The notes under the pieces were generated by a model. The model had not been told where the DNA came from and ran no database searches. It saw only the letters and a program-made list of their open reading frames with translations. The translations under genes were made by a program, and so were the position numbers. A stretch of 64,000 nucleotides of DNA, taken from contig CM059575.1 in NCBI GenBank assembly GCA_030386875.1, forward strand, positions 18,314,293 through 18,378,292, given 5' to 3'. Shown one piece after another: positions 12,420-25,254 of the stretch. Within the stretch, counting starts at the first letter, position 1; the number at the start of each line of letters is the position of its first letter. This stretch comes from Morinoia aosen. Its lineage: Eukaryota; Arthropoda; Malacostraca; Amphipoda; Talitridae.

Positions 12420-13885
12420 CGCTGCTCTAGGGCACGCAAGGCGCTGCTGGTCAAGGAGGTTAGAATGTGTAGGAGTCCTCCTTGTCTTTGGAACTTCCCG
12501 GCCTGTTAATTGTGAGCCCGCGCAGGCGCTACTGTAGTCAGCCAAATACGGAGAGGCTAGAGACGCGGTGCCGGGGCGGTGTTACTGTTGGGAAGACTCG
12601 CCCTGCCTCGCGCTCTGAAGGTAACACCCCAGTAGCTTGTGAACTGTCGTCTCCACTTCAGTTGTTATTACTCCTCAGAACCACGGATCATTAGAGGAAC
12701 GCTTGCAGTTCCTAACACCTGGACCTCACGGTTTATAGAGAACTCTCTAAAATAGCCGGGAGAAACCCGACAAATGTATTCCAACTTCCTTGCTGCTGAT
12801 AGTCTCGGAAGCACAGCGACTCGGCTCATGAGGCGGCCACTGTCCCAAGCTCGGTACCGCTCCCATGGGCTGTGTGTTCTGCACAGCCTCTCCTTCTGAA
12901 TCCGTGACGCGTGGCTGCTGAAAAACAACGGCGTGAAAAAGGAAACGCAATCCAGTCCTTTAGTGTCTCTATCATTGTGTTCCCCCCCAAAAAAAACTAT
13001 TCTTAAGATTGTATTATTTTATGGCGAGGTATCTGTTGTATAGTGACGTACTGGTGATATTTATGGGGGTTCCGGCTGCGGAGATTTATGAGTCTCGCTC
13101 GGTACGGTCACATGTATAGATAGGGCATCCGCCGGAAACAGCCGATGAGCCCCTGGCGTTTACGAGCGCCGGATAGGTCGGAAGCGACCCTATTGCCCAG
13201 CGCCGGAAATATCCATTGTTGCAAACTAGACTTAAGAGCAAGCTGTGTGAACTACAGAGTCAGTACAATATTAGTAGTACTGCTATTCGTTTTGCTATCC
13301 TGCTGCCTGGTTTACAGCTAGGCTAACCGATCTACTAGTTCTGTTCAGTAAACCTTATATCGTGCTGAAAACCACGATATTACAGTATCCTATAGGATGA
13401 AGTATTTATAATTACCTACGTACATATGTTGCGCTACGCTGCAGGAGAGGCAAACAAAAGAGATTTTTAAAATAATTTCAGTGAAAAATTTATTTATTGA
13501 TAGGTGATGGCTTGAGACCGTGGAGATGAGTGTAGACTGAATCTCGGTAAAATCTTGTAACTTAAAAATTGGTCTCCCTTCACTTGTGTTGCTTGTGCGA
13601 GTGCACGTGCGAGAAGTTAAAACATGAAACTCTAGCTACTCACATGCCAAAATTGAACAAGCAGCTCGTTTCTCTATATTGATTTTGTTCACTCTCAAAA
13701 ATTTTTTGCTGGGTGTTATTTATATTATTTTATGCAAGTTTACCCACCTCCCACCCTACACACGCGCCCTCGCCTCTAAAGTTGCAGCACTCCTCCAAGC
13801 CACCGTGAGTAATTAAAAGCTGCGCCGAAATCCCGGTTCCTGTGATGAAGCCAACCGGACTCCGCCAACGTTAATGGAGCTCCAC
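12420..13885. other. Unassigned, partly GC-rich sequence
   Basis: No gene recognised. Bases 13,110-13,210 are GC-rich and can fold into several short hairpins, for example GGTCG and CGACC around a GAAG loop near 13,180. I cannot match this to any known RNA. Confidence 0.4.
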
Positions 13886-13894
13886 TCCTGGGAC

Positions 13895-14200
13895 ACTTGA
13901 AGACACTTGGGCACACTTGACTCCACATGAGGAACTTGGGGACACTTTAATACACTTGGAGACACTTTAATACACTTGGAGACACTTTGAAAACGCCTGA
14001 ATACACTTGGAGACACTTTAAAACGTTTGAATACACTTGGAGACACTTTAGGACACTTGAATACACTCAGAGACACTTTAGAGCTCTTGAACACACTTGG
14101 AGCAATTTGAGCACACTTGAGAACAATCGGAGCCCCTTGTGAACACTTGAAGAGACGTGAGGACAGTTAGGGACACTTGAAAACTTGGCTTTTGAAGATA
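13895..14200. repeat. Degenerate minisatellite with ATACACTTGGAGACACTTTA unit
   Basis: The 20-bp phrase recurs around 13,950-14,060, sometimes with an extra 10-base insert, and fades into single GAGACACTTGA-like motifs towards 14,200. Confidence 0.8.
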
Positions 14201-14326
14201 CGTATAGAGCATTTTAAGGGGACCCAGGGTGTGACTTGCTGTCGCCAGAGAACACTTGAAGCTCTTAAAAACCGGAAAATGAAGAAACATCAAGACATGC
14301 TCAAGCTAGTGTGACCAATCGATTGC

Positions 14327-14769
14327 GCGAGGGCGTACATCAGCGGCGTGAAGGCGTACATCAGTAGCGTGAGGGCGTACATCAGCAGCGTGAGGGCGTA
14401 CATCAGCAGCGTGAAGGCATACATCAGCAGCGTGAGGGCGTATATCAGCAGCGTGTGGGTGTACATCAGCAGCGTGAGGGCGTACATCAGCAGCTTGAGG
14501 GCGTATATCAGCAGCGTGAGGGCGTACATCAGCGGCGTGAGGGCGTACATCAACAGCGTGAGGGCGTACATCAGCAGCGTGAAGGCGTACATCAGTAGCG
14601 TGAGGGCGTACATCAGCAGCGTGAGGGCGTACATCAGCAGCGTGAGGGCGTACATCAGCAGCGTGAAGGCGTACATCAGCAGCGTGAGGGCGTACATCAG
14701 CAGCGTGAGGGCGTACATCAGCAGCGTGAGGGCGTACATCAGCAGCGTGAGGGCGTACATCAGCAGCGT
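14327..14769. repeat. 21-bp minisatellite, about 21 units (block 1)
   Basis: The unit is GCGTACATCAGCAGCGTGAG plus one G. It is very homogeneous, with scattered changes such as GAAGG and GTAGC. The 21-bp period keeps frames open on both strands (plus RAYISSV, minus MYALTLL). The same unit recurs in the same orientation at 16,436-16,710. Confidence 0.97.
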
Positions 14770-14774
14770 AGTGA

Positions 14775-15740
14775 AGAATGTTGAGGAGAGTTAGCAGTAG
14801 AAAGAAATGGAAAATATCGTCATTGCAAATTCTAACTATTTTATTCCATATTGTAAGAATACAGACTTTTCATAAAAAAACATGCGCCAAATTTCTGTGA
14901 AATAATCGAGCCAGCAACGAAGCGAGGTATCCTAGGCTTGAAAATTAGAGGGGAATCCAGATCCGAACTCTTCGACGTCGAAGTTGAGGAAGTGTCTCTA
15001 GGATTGTTGCGAAATACTGGACCAAACTTTATTTTCCTCCTTATGGAGTGAGCGCTCTGTCAGGAAGAGGTAACTAGCCACGTGACGGGTTGTTTCCATG
15101 GCTTTACAAAAAATGCTAGTCGACTGTCAAGATAGGATAAAAATTTAAGTGGAACGCGGGCAGTAAATAAAGACTTTCTGATCTAGGGTAATATAAGCAT
15201 TTCGTTTGTGAGTTTCGAACAATGCAAATTTAATTTTAGTAAGAGGTAACATCACACCATCGCATCACATCAATCGAACGTGCGAATCCTTAACTGATCT
15301 TTCATTCATATTGGCAGAATGCAGGGAACTTGCAAACCAAGTAATGCAAAGGTACACAAACTCGGTGGCTAACAGAAACTTCATCGGACGACAAAGGGGA
15401 ATATCCTTAGCGGACCCAATGGCAATCAGGGTCATACTGCGAGGAAAAACTGCCCTCAGTTTGAGTTTATTATTTCCATTTTATCATAAGTTTCATTGTT
15501 GTAAAATTGCTGATGAATGGCTGACATGTAATCATCTACTGAATTTCTTCCCGTGTGAAGCCACTCTAGCGTCTTTTAACAAGAAGTTTATTAAGGGGAA
15601 AATGAAAGAAGAAGAGAGTACCAGTCAGGTGTAAAAAATAGAAAATGGTAAATGGAGGAAATTCCCTTCAATAAGGTAAGCCCCAAGGATTACCGAACGG
15701 CCGCCTTCACAGTTAGAAGGCTTAACCTTAAAATTTATTA
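14775..15740. other. Unassigned sequence with one 107-codon frame
   Basis: A plus-strand frame at 15,311-15,634 starts MAECRELANQVMQRYT and ends in a Lys/Glu-rich tail. It matches no family I recognise and its start is arbitrary. It could be an exon or chance. Otherwise nothing is seen. Confidence 0.3.
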
Positions 15741-15744
15741 GAGG

Positions 15745-16095
15745 GCTCGGCTGAGCTGTTAATTAGGGCTCGACTGAGCCTGTTAATTAGGGCTTGACTG
15801 AGTCATACAATTAGTGCTAGACTGAGTCAGTTAATTGGGGATCGACTGAGCCAGTAAATAAGGGTTGGAATGAGTGAGATAATTGGGGCTAAATCGCCCT
15901 AATTAATTAGCGTTCGACTGAGTCATTTAATTAGTGCTCTACTGAGTTTGTTGATTGAAGATCGAATGAGTCAGCTAATGAGGGCTCGGCTGGGCCAGTA
16001 GTTAATTGAGGCACGACTAAATCAGTTAATTGGGGTTCAACTGAAAAGGTTGCTGGGAGCTCGACTGAGCCACTTATATGGGAATTAACTGAGCC
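15745..16095. repeat. Degenerate ~24-28-bp tandem repeat
   Basis: Variants of TTAATTAGGGCTCGACTGAG with spacing of about 24-28 bp, roughly 13 copies, heavily diverged. It lies between the two 21-bp minisatellite blocks. Confidence 0.8.
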
Positions 16096-16435
16096 AGTAA
16101 ATGGAAAATCTGAATCACAAAAAATGATTAAATCATAACCTAGAAACATAAATCGCAGTCACTGTAATCAAAAAAGAGAAAGAAAGATTTAAGGTAAGAA
16201 AACCAAAACCTTGATGAGAGGCTCAAAGGCACTTCAACACCACAGTTCAGTAGTTCAGCAATTGCCTTACTCGTTCTTCTTGTTGTCCAATTTAGTGTAC
16301 AAGTCTAAAAATACTACCAGAATATATTAAAAGCTCACCGACATTCTTTCCCCTCTCCCATCGATCAGCTCGACACCTCCAGTAAAGTACACACATATGA
16401 TGTACATGATGGAAGTACACTGAAGTTCTTAACAA

Positions 16436-16710
16436 GGGCTTACATCAGCAGCGTGAAGGCGTACGTCAGCAGCGTGAGGGCGTACAGCAGCAGCGTGAAG
16501 ACACACATCATAAGTGAGACTGCGTACATCAGCAGCGTGAAGGTGTACATCAGCAGCGTCAGGGCGTACATCATCAGCGTAAAAGCGTATATCAGTTGCG
16601 TGAGGGCGTACATCGGTAGCTTGAAGAAACACATCATAAGTGTGAGGGCGTACATCAGCAGCGTGAGGGCATACATCAGCAGCGTGAGGGGGTACATCAG
16701 CAGCGACAGC
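16436..16710. repeat. 21-bp minisatellite, about 13 units (block 2)
   Basis: Same unit and orientation as 14,327-14,769 but clearly more diverged, with units such as ACACATCATAAGTGTGAGGGC mixed in. The 1.67 kb between the blocks includes the other repeat at 15.7-16.1 kb. Confidence 0.93.
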
Positions 16711-16714
16711 GTGA

Positions 16715-19700
16715 GGTACGGTAAAGAACAGCAAGGTTTTGACACCACATCATCACACTCTTCTCTACAAACGTAGACGCATGTAAGTTGTGTGCCCGTA
16801 TGACTATTGCAATGCGTTACGGCAGCGGTTTCAAATGTATTTAAACGAGTTCTTTGCTCTCCAGCTTACATATACAGTGCATAAACTTTTTCCCTGATTG
16901 ATATATATTTCTTAAATCATAGTGAAGATTCATTAAAAAAATTCATCATTTGAATTTTTAGCCAGTTTTGGATTGCATTATCTGGTGATATTGGAACACA
17001 TTCTTTGACTTCTGCACACTGACGCTTAGATAAGCTCTGCCCCAATTACCCAGCTGAATTTCAATGGCTTCATTACTCTGATAACTTAAACCAAAATTAT
17101 TCAGCTGCAACTTAAGCCAGTAAGATCCTTACTGATGTGCTTTAATGCTCCAAGTGAGACCTTTGCAATGCGGTGGCAAGCTAACTTTGGTATTTAAAAG
17201 AACACTGCTGCATCCGAGAGGTAAAATTTGGAACTCGTTTGAAGAGCTCATCAATGGCGGGCCGAGCACTTAGTGGAGACACTTCAGCATTCTCGCTCCT
17301 CGAGCGAGACACTTTTGGCTCGAAGTTAACACTTCAGGACAACCTTGGTGTGTAGAGTGCAGGGGCGGGAGAGCTCGAGGCAGGGAGGCCTGAAGAGATA
17401 CGCAGGACTACGATGAAAGTGAAGGAATAGAATTTTGACTGCTCTTTTTACCACGTTTACAGGTGAGTGCTTATGAGGAGGAATTGTAGGCCATAACAAA
17501 GGCTCTGACGGTCGTCGATCCTCACTTTCAAGTTACAATGCCACTGCCAATGGTAAGCTTCAGGTGTTTTTTGGAGTCCGTCATGCAAGTCCATGCAGGT
17601 AGAAGTGTCAGGTGTGCCGTGCAGGTCTCCCCGTCACGTGCACGTCTGAAGATGAGTGTTTGTGTGAGTGGACCCTCTCAGGATCCTTAACAAGGTCATC
17701 CCACTGCTCAGTGGGGTATTAGGAAGTATTAACAGGCTCTACGACGTCTGCTCGCGACCTCTTGATTTTAGCGGAATTCAGCATATTCAAGCTCCTTAAG
17801 GCATGAACATCCGGTTACAGTAAAGCATGAGGACATATTAACAGGAAAATTTAAGGAATCTTTGAAAAAGAAATAAAATAGGCGGCATTAAATTATTTGT
17901 GTAAAAAAAATGGTTTCTATTATACCCCGATCGCTTGCAAGTGTTCGCAGGGCAGCCATGCCTCCCAAACCTGACTCACCATTCAGGATGTGCAGCACTC
18001 TCCTGCTAGAGATGAGGACGAACTGCTCACTAGTGCCGTGTGTTGAATTTTGTCATTGTGTTGATGGAGTATCCATTTAAAATAGAACGTACTTTGAACT
18101 TCTCTTATAGTTACTTAAACGAAAGTTATTGTATGTTTAATAATTTTTGGCCCCAGTCTGATCAACAAATGCAAAACTTGAAGCACTGTATCATCATCAC
18201 TCACTTGCTAGCATGGCCCAGACACTGCATTGGCAATGGAACTTGTAGCTTTAGAACATCGTTAGAAATCTCGTTGGTTACAAATATCTCTAGACTGTTT
18301 AATTTATAAACTTCAATTCAGGGCTGCGACGTTTCTTGGGTGCACTCATTATTGATGTTGAAAACAGTCATGTTATTTTCATCAGTGATATCAAATTGCT
18401 GAAAATGTTAGTCTTGACAAATAAAAACTCTCACTTGTTGCCGGCTTGCTCACTTGCTCTGCCACTTAGCCTGTTGGACGTACACGGCACCGCGCGCTGC
18501 AGATGCACAACTGGCACAACCACACTCGCAGACACGAGAACTACGGTCTTTAGCACGACGATATTGGGCTCTCTGACTGCACAAACTGTGGAGGCCAGTT
18601 AAGCTTCCTAATTGTAAAAAGTTAGGGCACATGCCACAAAATTCAATTCGAATACGTAAAATAAGCCTAATGAAAAGGTGGACGAGTTGTTGCACTTTCA
18701 GTATACTCTTCATTCTAAAGATTGGTTTGAATCACATATTGGTTTCATTAAATGTTTATCATCCATCTCAGCTTGAGTGAGACGGCATTCGTTATTCAGA
18801 GAATAAAAAACACTTCAGGCTGTGAGCTCTTTCGCACAGTTTTCGTTTGATTTGAATTCCTGGCGGCAAGCTGTCGGAGTCCTACATCAGGATTGAAGAT
18901 CAGTTTTAAGTAGAAATAATTATTCATTTCAGTTCGTTTGAATCCTCCATAAACGAAAAAACTGAATATCAATTAAGGGCGAATACTTCGTTTGATGAAA
19001 TTGGGATGAAAAATCGAGGGAACATTTCGAAACATTAAATAAGACCAGAACCTTCAAGTGTTGGTACATATTCAGTTCATTATCATAATTCCTGAAAAAC
19101 CCTGACACAGCTGATATGAACCAGTTTTCATGATTAGATATTAAATCACTTTGTGAACCAGCGAACTGGAATGTCTAAGGAAACATTAATTTTTTGTCAT
19201 TAAACAACATTTGAAATTGAAGAATTTAGTATGACAAATCTAAAGAGCTTGAGATACTCCAATAAAGCAAAATCGCATGAAGAATGTATACCAGTAGTGA
19301 ATGATGCAAATAGAGAAACTTATAATTACCACGCCATAAATTTATTGACCTTCAATGACGTACATGAACCTTGATCAGAAGCCGATATAACTTACATCAT
19401 CAATGAATCAGTGATAGATAAAGCCGTCGTTGACCTGAAATACCCTTTACAAGGCACGTTTAACAAATGCTGCTCATACCTCGTAGAGTTAGGTCCTAGG
19501 ACACACAAAAACTCTGGATCCCCTGAAGAAGAACCTTAAATAGGCCCTATTATAGAATAATCATTAGGAAACAATTATTAGAACCAATTAAACGAGTAGA
19601 ATAAAACAGCCAGTTGGCAAACATTCCAATTAAATTTAGGATGAGGTTTAAAAACTTAAGCCACAGGGTTCAAGATTCAACAATAATGCGTTTAGTAAAT

Positions 19701-21540
19701 ATCGAGCTGCTGCTTTCTGGAAAAGAAATAGGGCCCTCTTCTGACCAGCACCAACCGGTCAGGGAGCGCAGAAGGTCCCGGCTGTAGAGCTCTGCCCCGC
19801 CCTCTGTGCTGTGCTGACCTCAGGTCTAGAAGTACTGAACGCTTCGCTGACCCAGACTGGTCTCCAGGTCCGACCTAAGCAGGCTGGGGCGAAGGCTGTC
19901 TCGCCCTAAACGTTGCGATGACCGTGTCCTTGAAATGTGTGCATAATGTATATGTGAAGAGTACGAAGGGCGTGATACGTGACTTGTACAGAGAGGCGAA
20001 CGTGCTCGTAGCAAACCCATCCTCTCTCCGATGCTTTCTTCGGGTTGGGTTCTCAGTAGGAAGTGGATTGGTGTTTTCTGTGAGATCGAGGAGAAAAGAA
20101 TTCTTAGCATGCAAAAATCGCCTTGCAATGACAGCCATAAACGGGAAATTTAACTTCCGTAGTGTAACATCATTTAGTTAGAATTTAAACATTTTTCTAT
20201 ATCACCTTTGATAATTTGATGAAATTATAAATGAATAAATAAAAAAATAAAAAAAATAAATGGTAGTTAATAAATTAATTCATTAAACCATATTCAACAT
20301 GTATAAAACACGCGCTGTAAAGATAATTTTTATAAGAAGTTACCGAACACTCTCTAATTAAGTTACCAACCAAATCAGAGCTTTTAAAAGGCGTTATTTC
20401 ACTTAAAAATTCATTTTTTTCGTGAATGGGGAAAAGGTATTTTTAACCCGATATAACGATTGAAAAATAATCCCATAAACAATGAAAATTATTGTTTATT
20501 AAATATGCAGCTCTCCACAATGAGAAATACGTAGCAGATATGTTGCGCAATTATTTTGCTTAATGTAGGCGAAACGATTTGCACTGTCATTTACACTACC
20601 TTGCAGGTCAAAACTCAAATTAATTCTTTTTCCTAGCTCCGGCGAATGCCTTAATGTTTCCAACGACATTCAGTGGCCAAAAATCGACTCAAGCGAGATG
20701 AATCTATATTCAGCTATAGGCATTTTTCACCAAGTCATTCACATCTTATCTAACGCAACTCTAAATATTATTTACTGCACTTTGATTTGTTCGTTCATTC
20801 ATTATGACCCTTGAAACCCTGGCTTGTCACAAGTAAAAATATAACTGACAAAGTATTAAGGTACAAAAAATCATCAGGATCATCTCCTACTTAGAATATC
20901 ACGCTCATACTAATGGTTCCTTCAAAAACTTAAGAATCTTGATACTGTCAGCTGTTCACTACCGATTTTATATACAATATACAAGAAGCTAACGAAAATT
21001 CTAACCTTGAGTTCAAAATTTACACTCGAAAGTAAGCTGGAGTCTTGTATGTTCCCAAATTATATCAGACGAATGCTAGATAATCAAGAAAAAATAATGA
21101 CGGAACAAAGTTATACAAAACGCGCTTTAATATACTCTATTCCTCAACTTGAATACTCGCTGACTCTGACAGTAGAGCTACTGATTGAGTTGTATGAGTA
21201 CGTATGTGAGTGTGAGCATGAGAGTGTATATTTGTCACAAATCAACACCTCAGGGCTTTACGGTCCATAACCTGCAGCGCCATAGGGTGCTGCTCAAAAT
21301 GAGGGCGTCTTGCAGACCCTTCTCATTTTCTTGGACTAATTAATACACAAAATAAATGTTAACCTCTTCACCTAAGATTTGAATATGTTTTTAAAAAGTG
21401 ATTTTAATGCTTAATTTCAATAATAAAATTTTTGATACTGGAAAAAGTGATAAGCGACTGAAAAAACCTGGTGTGCAGAACAGCCTGCAGGCGTTACGAT
21501 GACATCGCATCTGACGTTATCTCGTCAAAAATCTTCTATA
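16715..21540. other. Long stretch without recognisable features
   Basis: About 4.8 kb, AT-rich. Short open frames (18,040-18,309, 18,336-18,602, 19,918-20,181, 21,007-21,270) show no domain. A run of A with scattered T lies at 20,228-20,260. No RNA gene or element boundary found. Confidence 0.5.
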
Positions 21541-21546
21541 CTAATG

Positions 21547-21757
21547 TATAATAAGAGCCGCGTCCGTCCGTCGGTCGGTCTGTCCGAAGCCAGCCGAAAG
21601 TGTGCGGTGAGCGTATCTGTGATACAAGCTCCGGTTCTATATATTTTGACATCAACTCGCGAGAGATTGTATTTTTTATTTCTTTCGGCCTTTCTCTCAT
21701 TTCGCCCTCTTTTTCATTCCAAGTAAAGAGGTGTGGACTAGTTAAACTATAAAATGT
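21547..21757 (+). repeat. Dispersed repeat R-GCGGCTC, copy 1
   Basis: It starts near AATAAGAGCCGCGTCCGTCC and continues through a CCGTCCGTCGGTCGGT run, CCGAAGCCAGCCGAAAGTGT and GAGCGTATCTGTGATACAAG to GTGGACTAGT. An inverted copy of the whole ~205 bp lies at 22,808-23,006, and partial copies occur at 46.2 and 61.5 kb. The class is unknown. Confidence 0.85.
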
Positions 21758-21759
21758 TT

Positions 21760-22805
21760 TTATCAATCAATTTAAGCTAAGTTAGGTTAGGTTATCACCT
21801 TTTGCTCATTCTGAGTTAGTACAGGAATAAATTACAAGCAATTTAGTTTAGGCCCTCAATTTCTTGAGTAGGGTCTTCATTTCCTAAAGTTCCTCAAAGA
21901 TGCAATTTCTGTACAATGTTTACGAACATACAAAGATATAAAAACTCCTGATGAAGAAAAGCTTCAACTTGACATTCGAACTGTATTTCTATCAAGTTGC
22001 TACTACCGTATTCTGTATTATATCTGTAAACGATCAAATTTATTTTATTTTCCATGCTTTACTTCAAACTGGTTTTTCTCCTGATAGGTTGAAATATAAG
22101 CCTCGTTGAATGCATTTGGCTTGAAATGATAACATTGTTGACTGTTGGATGTTAAGTTTGTTTATGTGCTTTACTTGCACCACCTTACGTGGTTGTGGTA
22201 ATTAAATCTTTCAAGTTTCAAGGCTATATACATCAACACGCACCTCTGGCTCACCGGTCAGCTCTATCTTTCCCTCACCGTTTGATTCCAGCCCACCCTG
22301 CTTCGTCTCCATTTGTACGAGAAAGAGTTAAAAATTAAATATTCAATAAAAAACTTGAGCTCCTTCGGAGGCAGGAAACGATTGCTTCCTCCCCAAACGG
22401 GAGGAGCAGTTTCCCCAAGGGAAGACTTCAATAAATCCCGCTGCTTGCAAACATGTTATGCCGGAGCCCCTAATAGGGACTCTTTGTTGGCTCCCCTGTC
22501 CGCCCCCTCTCCCCCTGCCCTCTTCCACTCCATTATTCTCCTCTGGTTCCACTGACGTGAAGATGCCAGTCCTCAACAGGGGATGGTTTCGACGTTCCAC
22601 CTTTTTTTACCGTTCTAGAACGTCAGTAATATTAATTGCACTCATTATTTGTGATATCTGGACTTGCTTCACTCAATTTGGGACCTCCGGAATTGATTTT
22701 GTTTCACATATACTCACCATCTTTGCTTCGTTCGTTGGGCAGTAACAGGTTCATTCAGTTATATCTGACGTTAAAATCGTACCATGGCTGCGTCTCACAC
22801 TCATC
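21760..22805. other. Interior between inverted repeat copies
   Basis: About 1.05 kb between the two inverted R-GCGGCTC copies. It may be the interior of one element with ~205-bp terminal repeats, or unrelated DNA between two insertions. The frames here, including 22,313-22,555, are not recognised. Confidence 0.4.
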
Positions 22806-22807
22806 TT

Positions 22808-23006
22808 TATAAACACTAGTCCACCCCCTTTATTTTAAATAAGAAAGAAGGCGAAATGAGAGAAAGGCGTGAGAAATAAAAAAAAAATCAATTTCTCGAG
22901 GGTTGATGAGGCCGAGTTTGTATCACAGATACGCTCATCAAACACTTTCGGCTGGCTTCGGACAGACCAACCGACCGACCGACGGACGCGGCTCTTATTA
23001 TTATAA
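22808..23006 (-). repeat. Dispersed repeat R-GCGGCTC, copy 2
   Basis: Inverted relative to 21,547-21,757, roughly 75-80% identical. The shared blocks include ACTAGTCCACC, AAAGGCGTGAGAAATAAA, GTATCACAGATACGCTCATC and the GACCGACCGACGGACGCGGC run. Confidence 0.85.
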
Positions 23007-23009
23007 TAT

Positions 23010-24665
23010 CGATGTGTGACGTTCGCACGCAGGCTGCAGAGAGGCTGCACTTGCAAAGGTGTGAGCACTACGAGCACACGCACTTCACAAGCCACAGGTG
23101 CACGGCGGCACAGCGCATACAAGGACATGGTGGGCATATTTGTGCAGTTTGGGGACAGTGGTTGGCAGTTGGGTTCACAGGCGTCCACTTCAGCCAGTCG
23201 CCGCATGGATCGCAGAATTAGCTAACAGCCAAGAACTGCTCGCTAGCAGCATAGAGCAGCTGCACCAGTTACACCGCCTCCAAACATGGCAGAAGAAGTA
23301 ACCTGAATGTCTATTTCAAACGCAGGCACAAATAACAACAACAGGATTGAAAATTGTCATAACTTCACTTGCAACAAAAGCAACAGTAACAACCACAGCC
23401 ACCTTCTCACTTGAGTGCGCGCTGCATGAGGCTTAACCTTGTTGCTTTCGCGCTTAAATCCTCGGGTTTCTGCAACAATATTTGCAAGGTTAATCGGCTC
23501 CTGCCTGCACAATTTCCCCAGTTTCCCGCGCCCCTTTTCCTTCCCCGGCTCTTCTCTCGATCCCCAGGCTCCAATGTGCAAATTACGGAGGAAAAACTTC
23601 ATTATCTCAGCGCCGCACAAAACTGATGATCTTGCCGAGCCAACATTCATGCCCTGGGCCTCGTATCCTGGATACTCTCCAGCTAATATCGGAGGCAAGT
23701 TTTGAAGGTGGGTAGCGATTCGTTATTAAGTCGATGAGATGTAATATTAAAATATCAATGTAGTGAACGTAGATGAAAATGCTACATCTTACTGACTCCG
23801 TTGGAATATGCAGTATTTTCACTAAGTTAGCCAGGATTGTTTATTGGAGATTTCTTGAACGCAGAAAAGAAGAAATCCTTTTGTGACAATTTAGCTGCTA
23901 AATTACTACGTGAACTGAACAGAGATCGGAAGACTTCCCCAATTCTCCATCACTGCGGCCCTAACCATCCCAAGTGCCACTTTTGTGTCCAGGAATACAT
24001 TTAAAAAATTTAGGAATAGGATTAACTTTGTAATCTAAAGATCAAAGCATTTTTCCAAAGAAAATGGCTTAAAACTTTAGTATTTGGTTTTAAAAATGAA
24101 TTAACATTGGGAAATGATTGAATGTGAATTCATAGTATATTTCATATAGTATTCATAGGATAGTAATTAATGTCTTCCAGAATTAGTATCACCATGTGGC
24201 CAAAAATGACAGCTGTAGCTGCAGCTTGACTCAGTGGGGAAAATTCTCCACAGGTTCGTCCAGGTCTCGCATGCTAGTTTACACTGCAACGGTAGACCGC
24301 TGGACCTGCCTGCATGCAAGGTGAGGTCGAGCGGCCAAGCAGGATTACTGCAACTCAGGTAAAATCTGAGGCAGAACCTCAGATAGGTTCTCGGGCAAAT
24401 TAGATAGAGGTGGCAGCAGGTACAACTGAAGCGCCGTCCTTTTTGGCCGGTATTTTATCCTCTAGAGAGTGCTAGTGTGGCAAGCAGCCTGGGGACGGAC
24501 GTGGTCCCATGATTTTCTCAGACATTTTTTCTTGCATGATTTGACATTTCAGTAAATGAATGTGCGCGAGGTTGTGCAAGTCCAGGTTTCTTCATTAAAA
24601 TTGCATGATTATAGCTATTCTTAAGCCATGTTAACATTTTTTCTCAAGACGAACTCACGGCTCCA
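23010..24665. other. No recognisable gene
   Basis: Two frames near 23,098-23,301 and 23,439-23,705 have no recognised domain. Nothing else to report. Confidence 0.45.
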
Positions 24666-24666
24666 T

Positions 24667-24731
24667 AGAGCGGATACCTTACCATGCCAGAGGGAACCTC
24701 ATCGCTATTGCTATTAACTTTTATATTATTG
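24667..24731 (+). repeat. Upstream copy of the pre-Penelope repeat
   Basis: About 65 bp starting AGAGCGGATACCTTACCATG and ending in CTATTAACTTTTATATTATT. It is almost identical to 26,117-26,181, which lies directly before the Penelope coding region. It may mark the start of a second, otherwise lost, Penelope copy. Confidence 0.8.
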
Positions 24732-25074
24732 TTGGCCATCTCCATTTTATAATTGAGATTTAACTTTACCACGACTGCTGCTTGCTCTGCAGAGCTCCGG
24801 TGCTGTACTTTACGCTATCGTTTTGCATGAGGTTTGAGACTCTCTTCGCCAAGCTTGCTGATGGTGACCGGTGGCCGTTACATATGAATACCGGAGGAGA
24901 GGCAATGCGTCGTTTATCTAGTGCTGAAACGTTTTTAATAAGAGGCCTGCCACTGGATCTTGCCCGAGATTCATTTCAACCATAAATATATACTAATGTT
25001 GACCCTTATAAAATACTAGTGTGCACGACCCATCAAATATGATGTGATTCAATACCTTTCTTGAACAAATTTTC

Positions 25075-25250
25075 CAGGTATGGATGACAAAGAAATATAC
25101 CCATCCTAACAGTACCCGTGATAAAAATATTCTTGTACATATACACTGGTGAAACTCGTATCACAAAGACGATCATTATAACTATTCTTATGAGCGTGGC
25201 AGAGAAATGGAAGAATCGGACTCCAAACAAATAAATCAAGGGTATTATTA
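25075..25250 (-). repeat. Dispersed repeat shared with 34.6 kb, copy 1
   Basis: Matches 34,635-34,860 over several blocks, including AATATTCTTGTAC followed by CACTGGTGAAA. On the minus strand both can be read as similar short peptides around YKNI and GT. The family and true ends are unknown. Confidence 0.6.
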
Positions 25251-25254
25251 CGTG

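Noticed and set aside
13110-13210. GC-rich foldable block as a hammerhead or structured RNA
   Set aside because: It has CCGATGA instead of CTGANGA and no consistent stem arrangement; the hairpins are short and could be chance.
14290-14760. 156-codon frame repeating MYALTLL, and its plus-strand counterpart
   Set aside because: Both are translations of the 21-bp minisatellite; the hydrophobic look is a product of the unit and not evidence of a membrane protein.
15311-15634. 107-codon frame as a host exon
   Set aside because: No domain, no clear splice context and no start signal; kept only as an unassigned frame.
21947-21990. Second hammerhead core (CTGATGAAG)
   Set aside because: No GAAA follows a matching stem II, and there is no Penelope sequence nearby.
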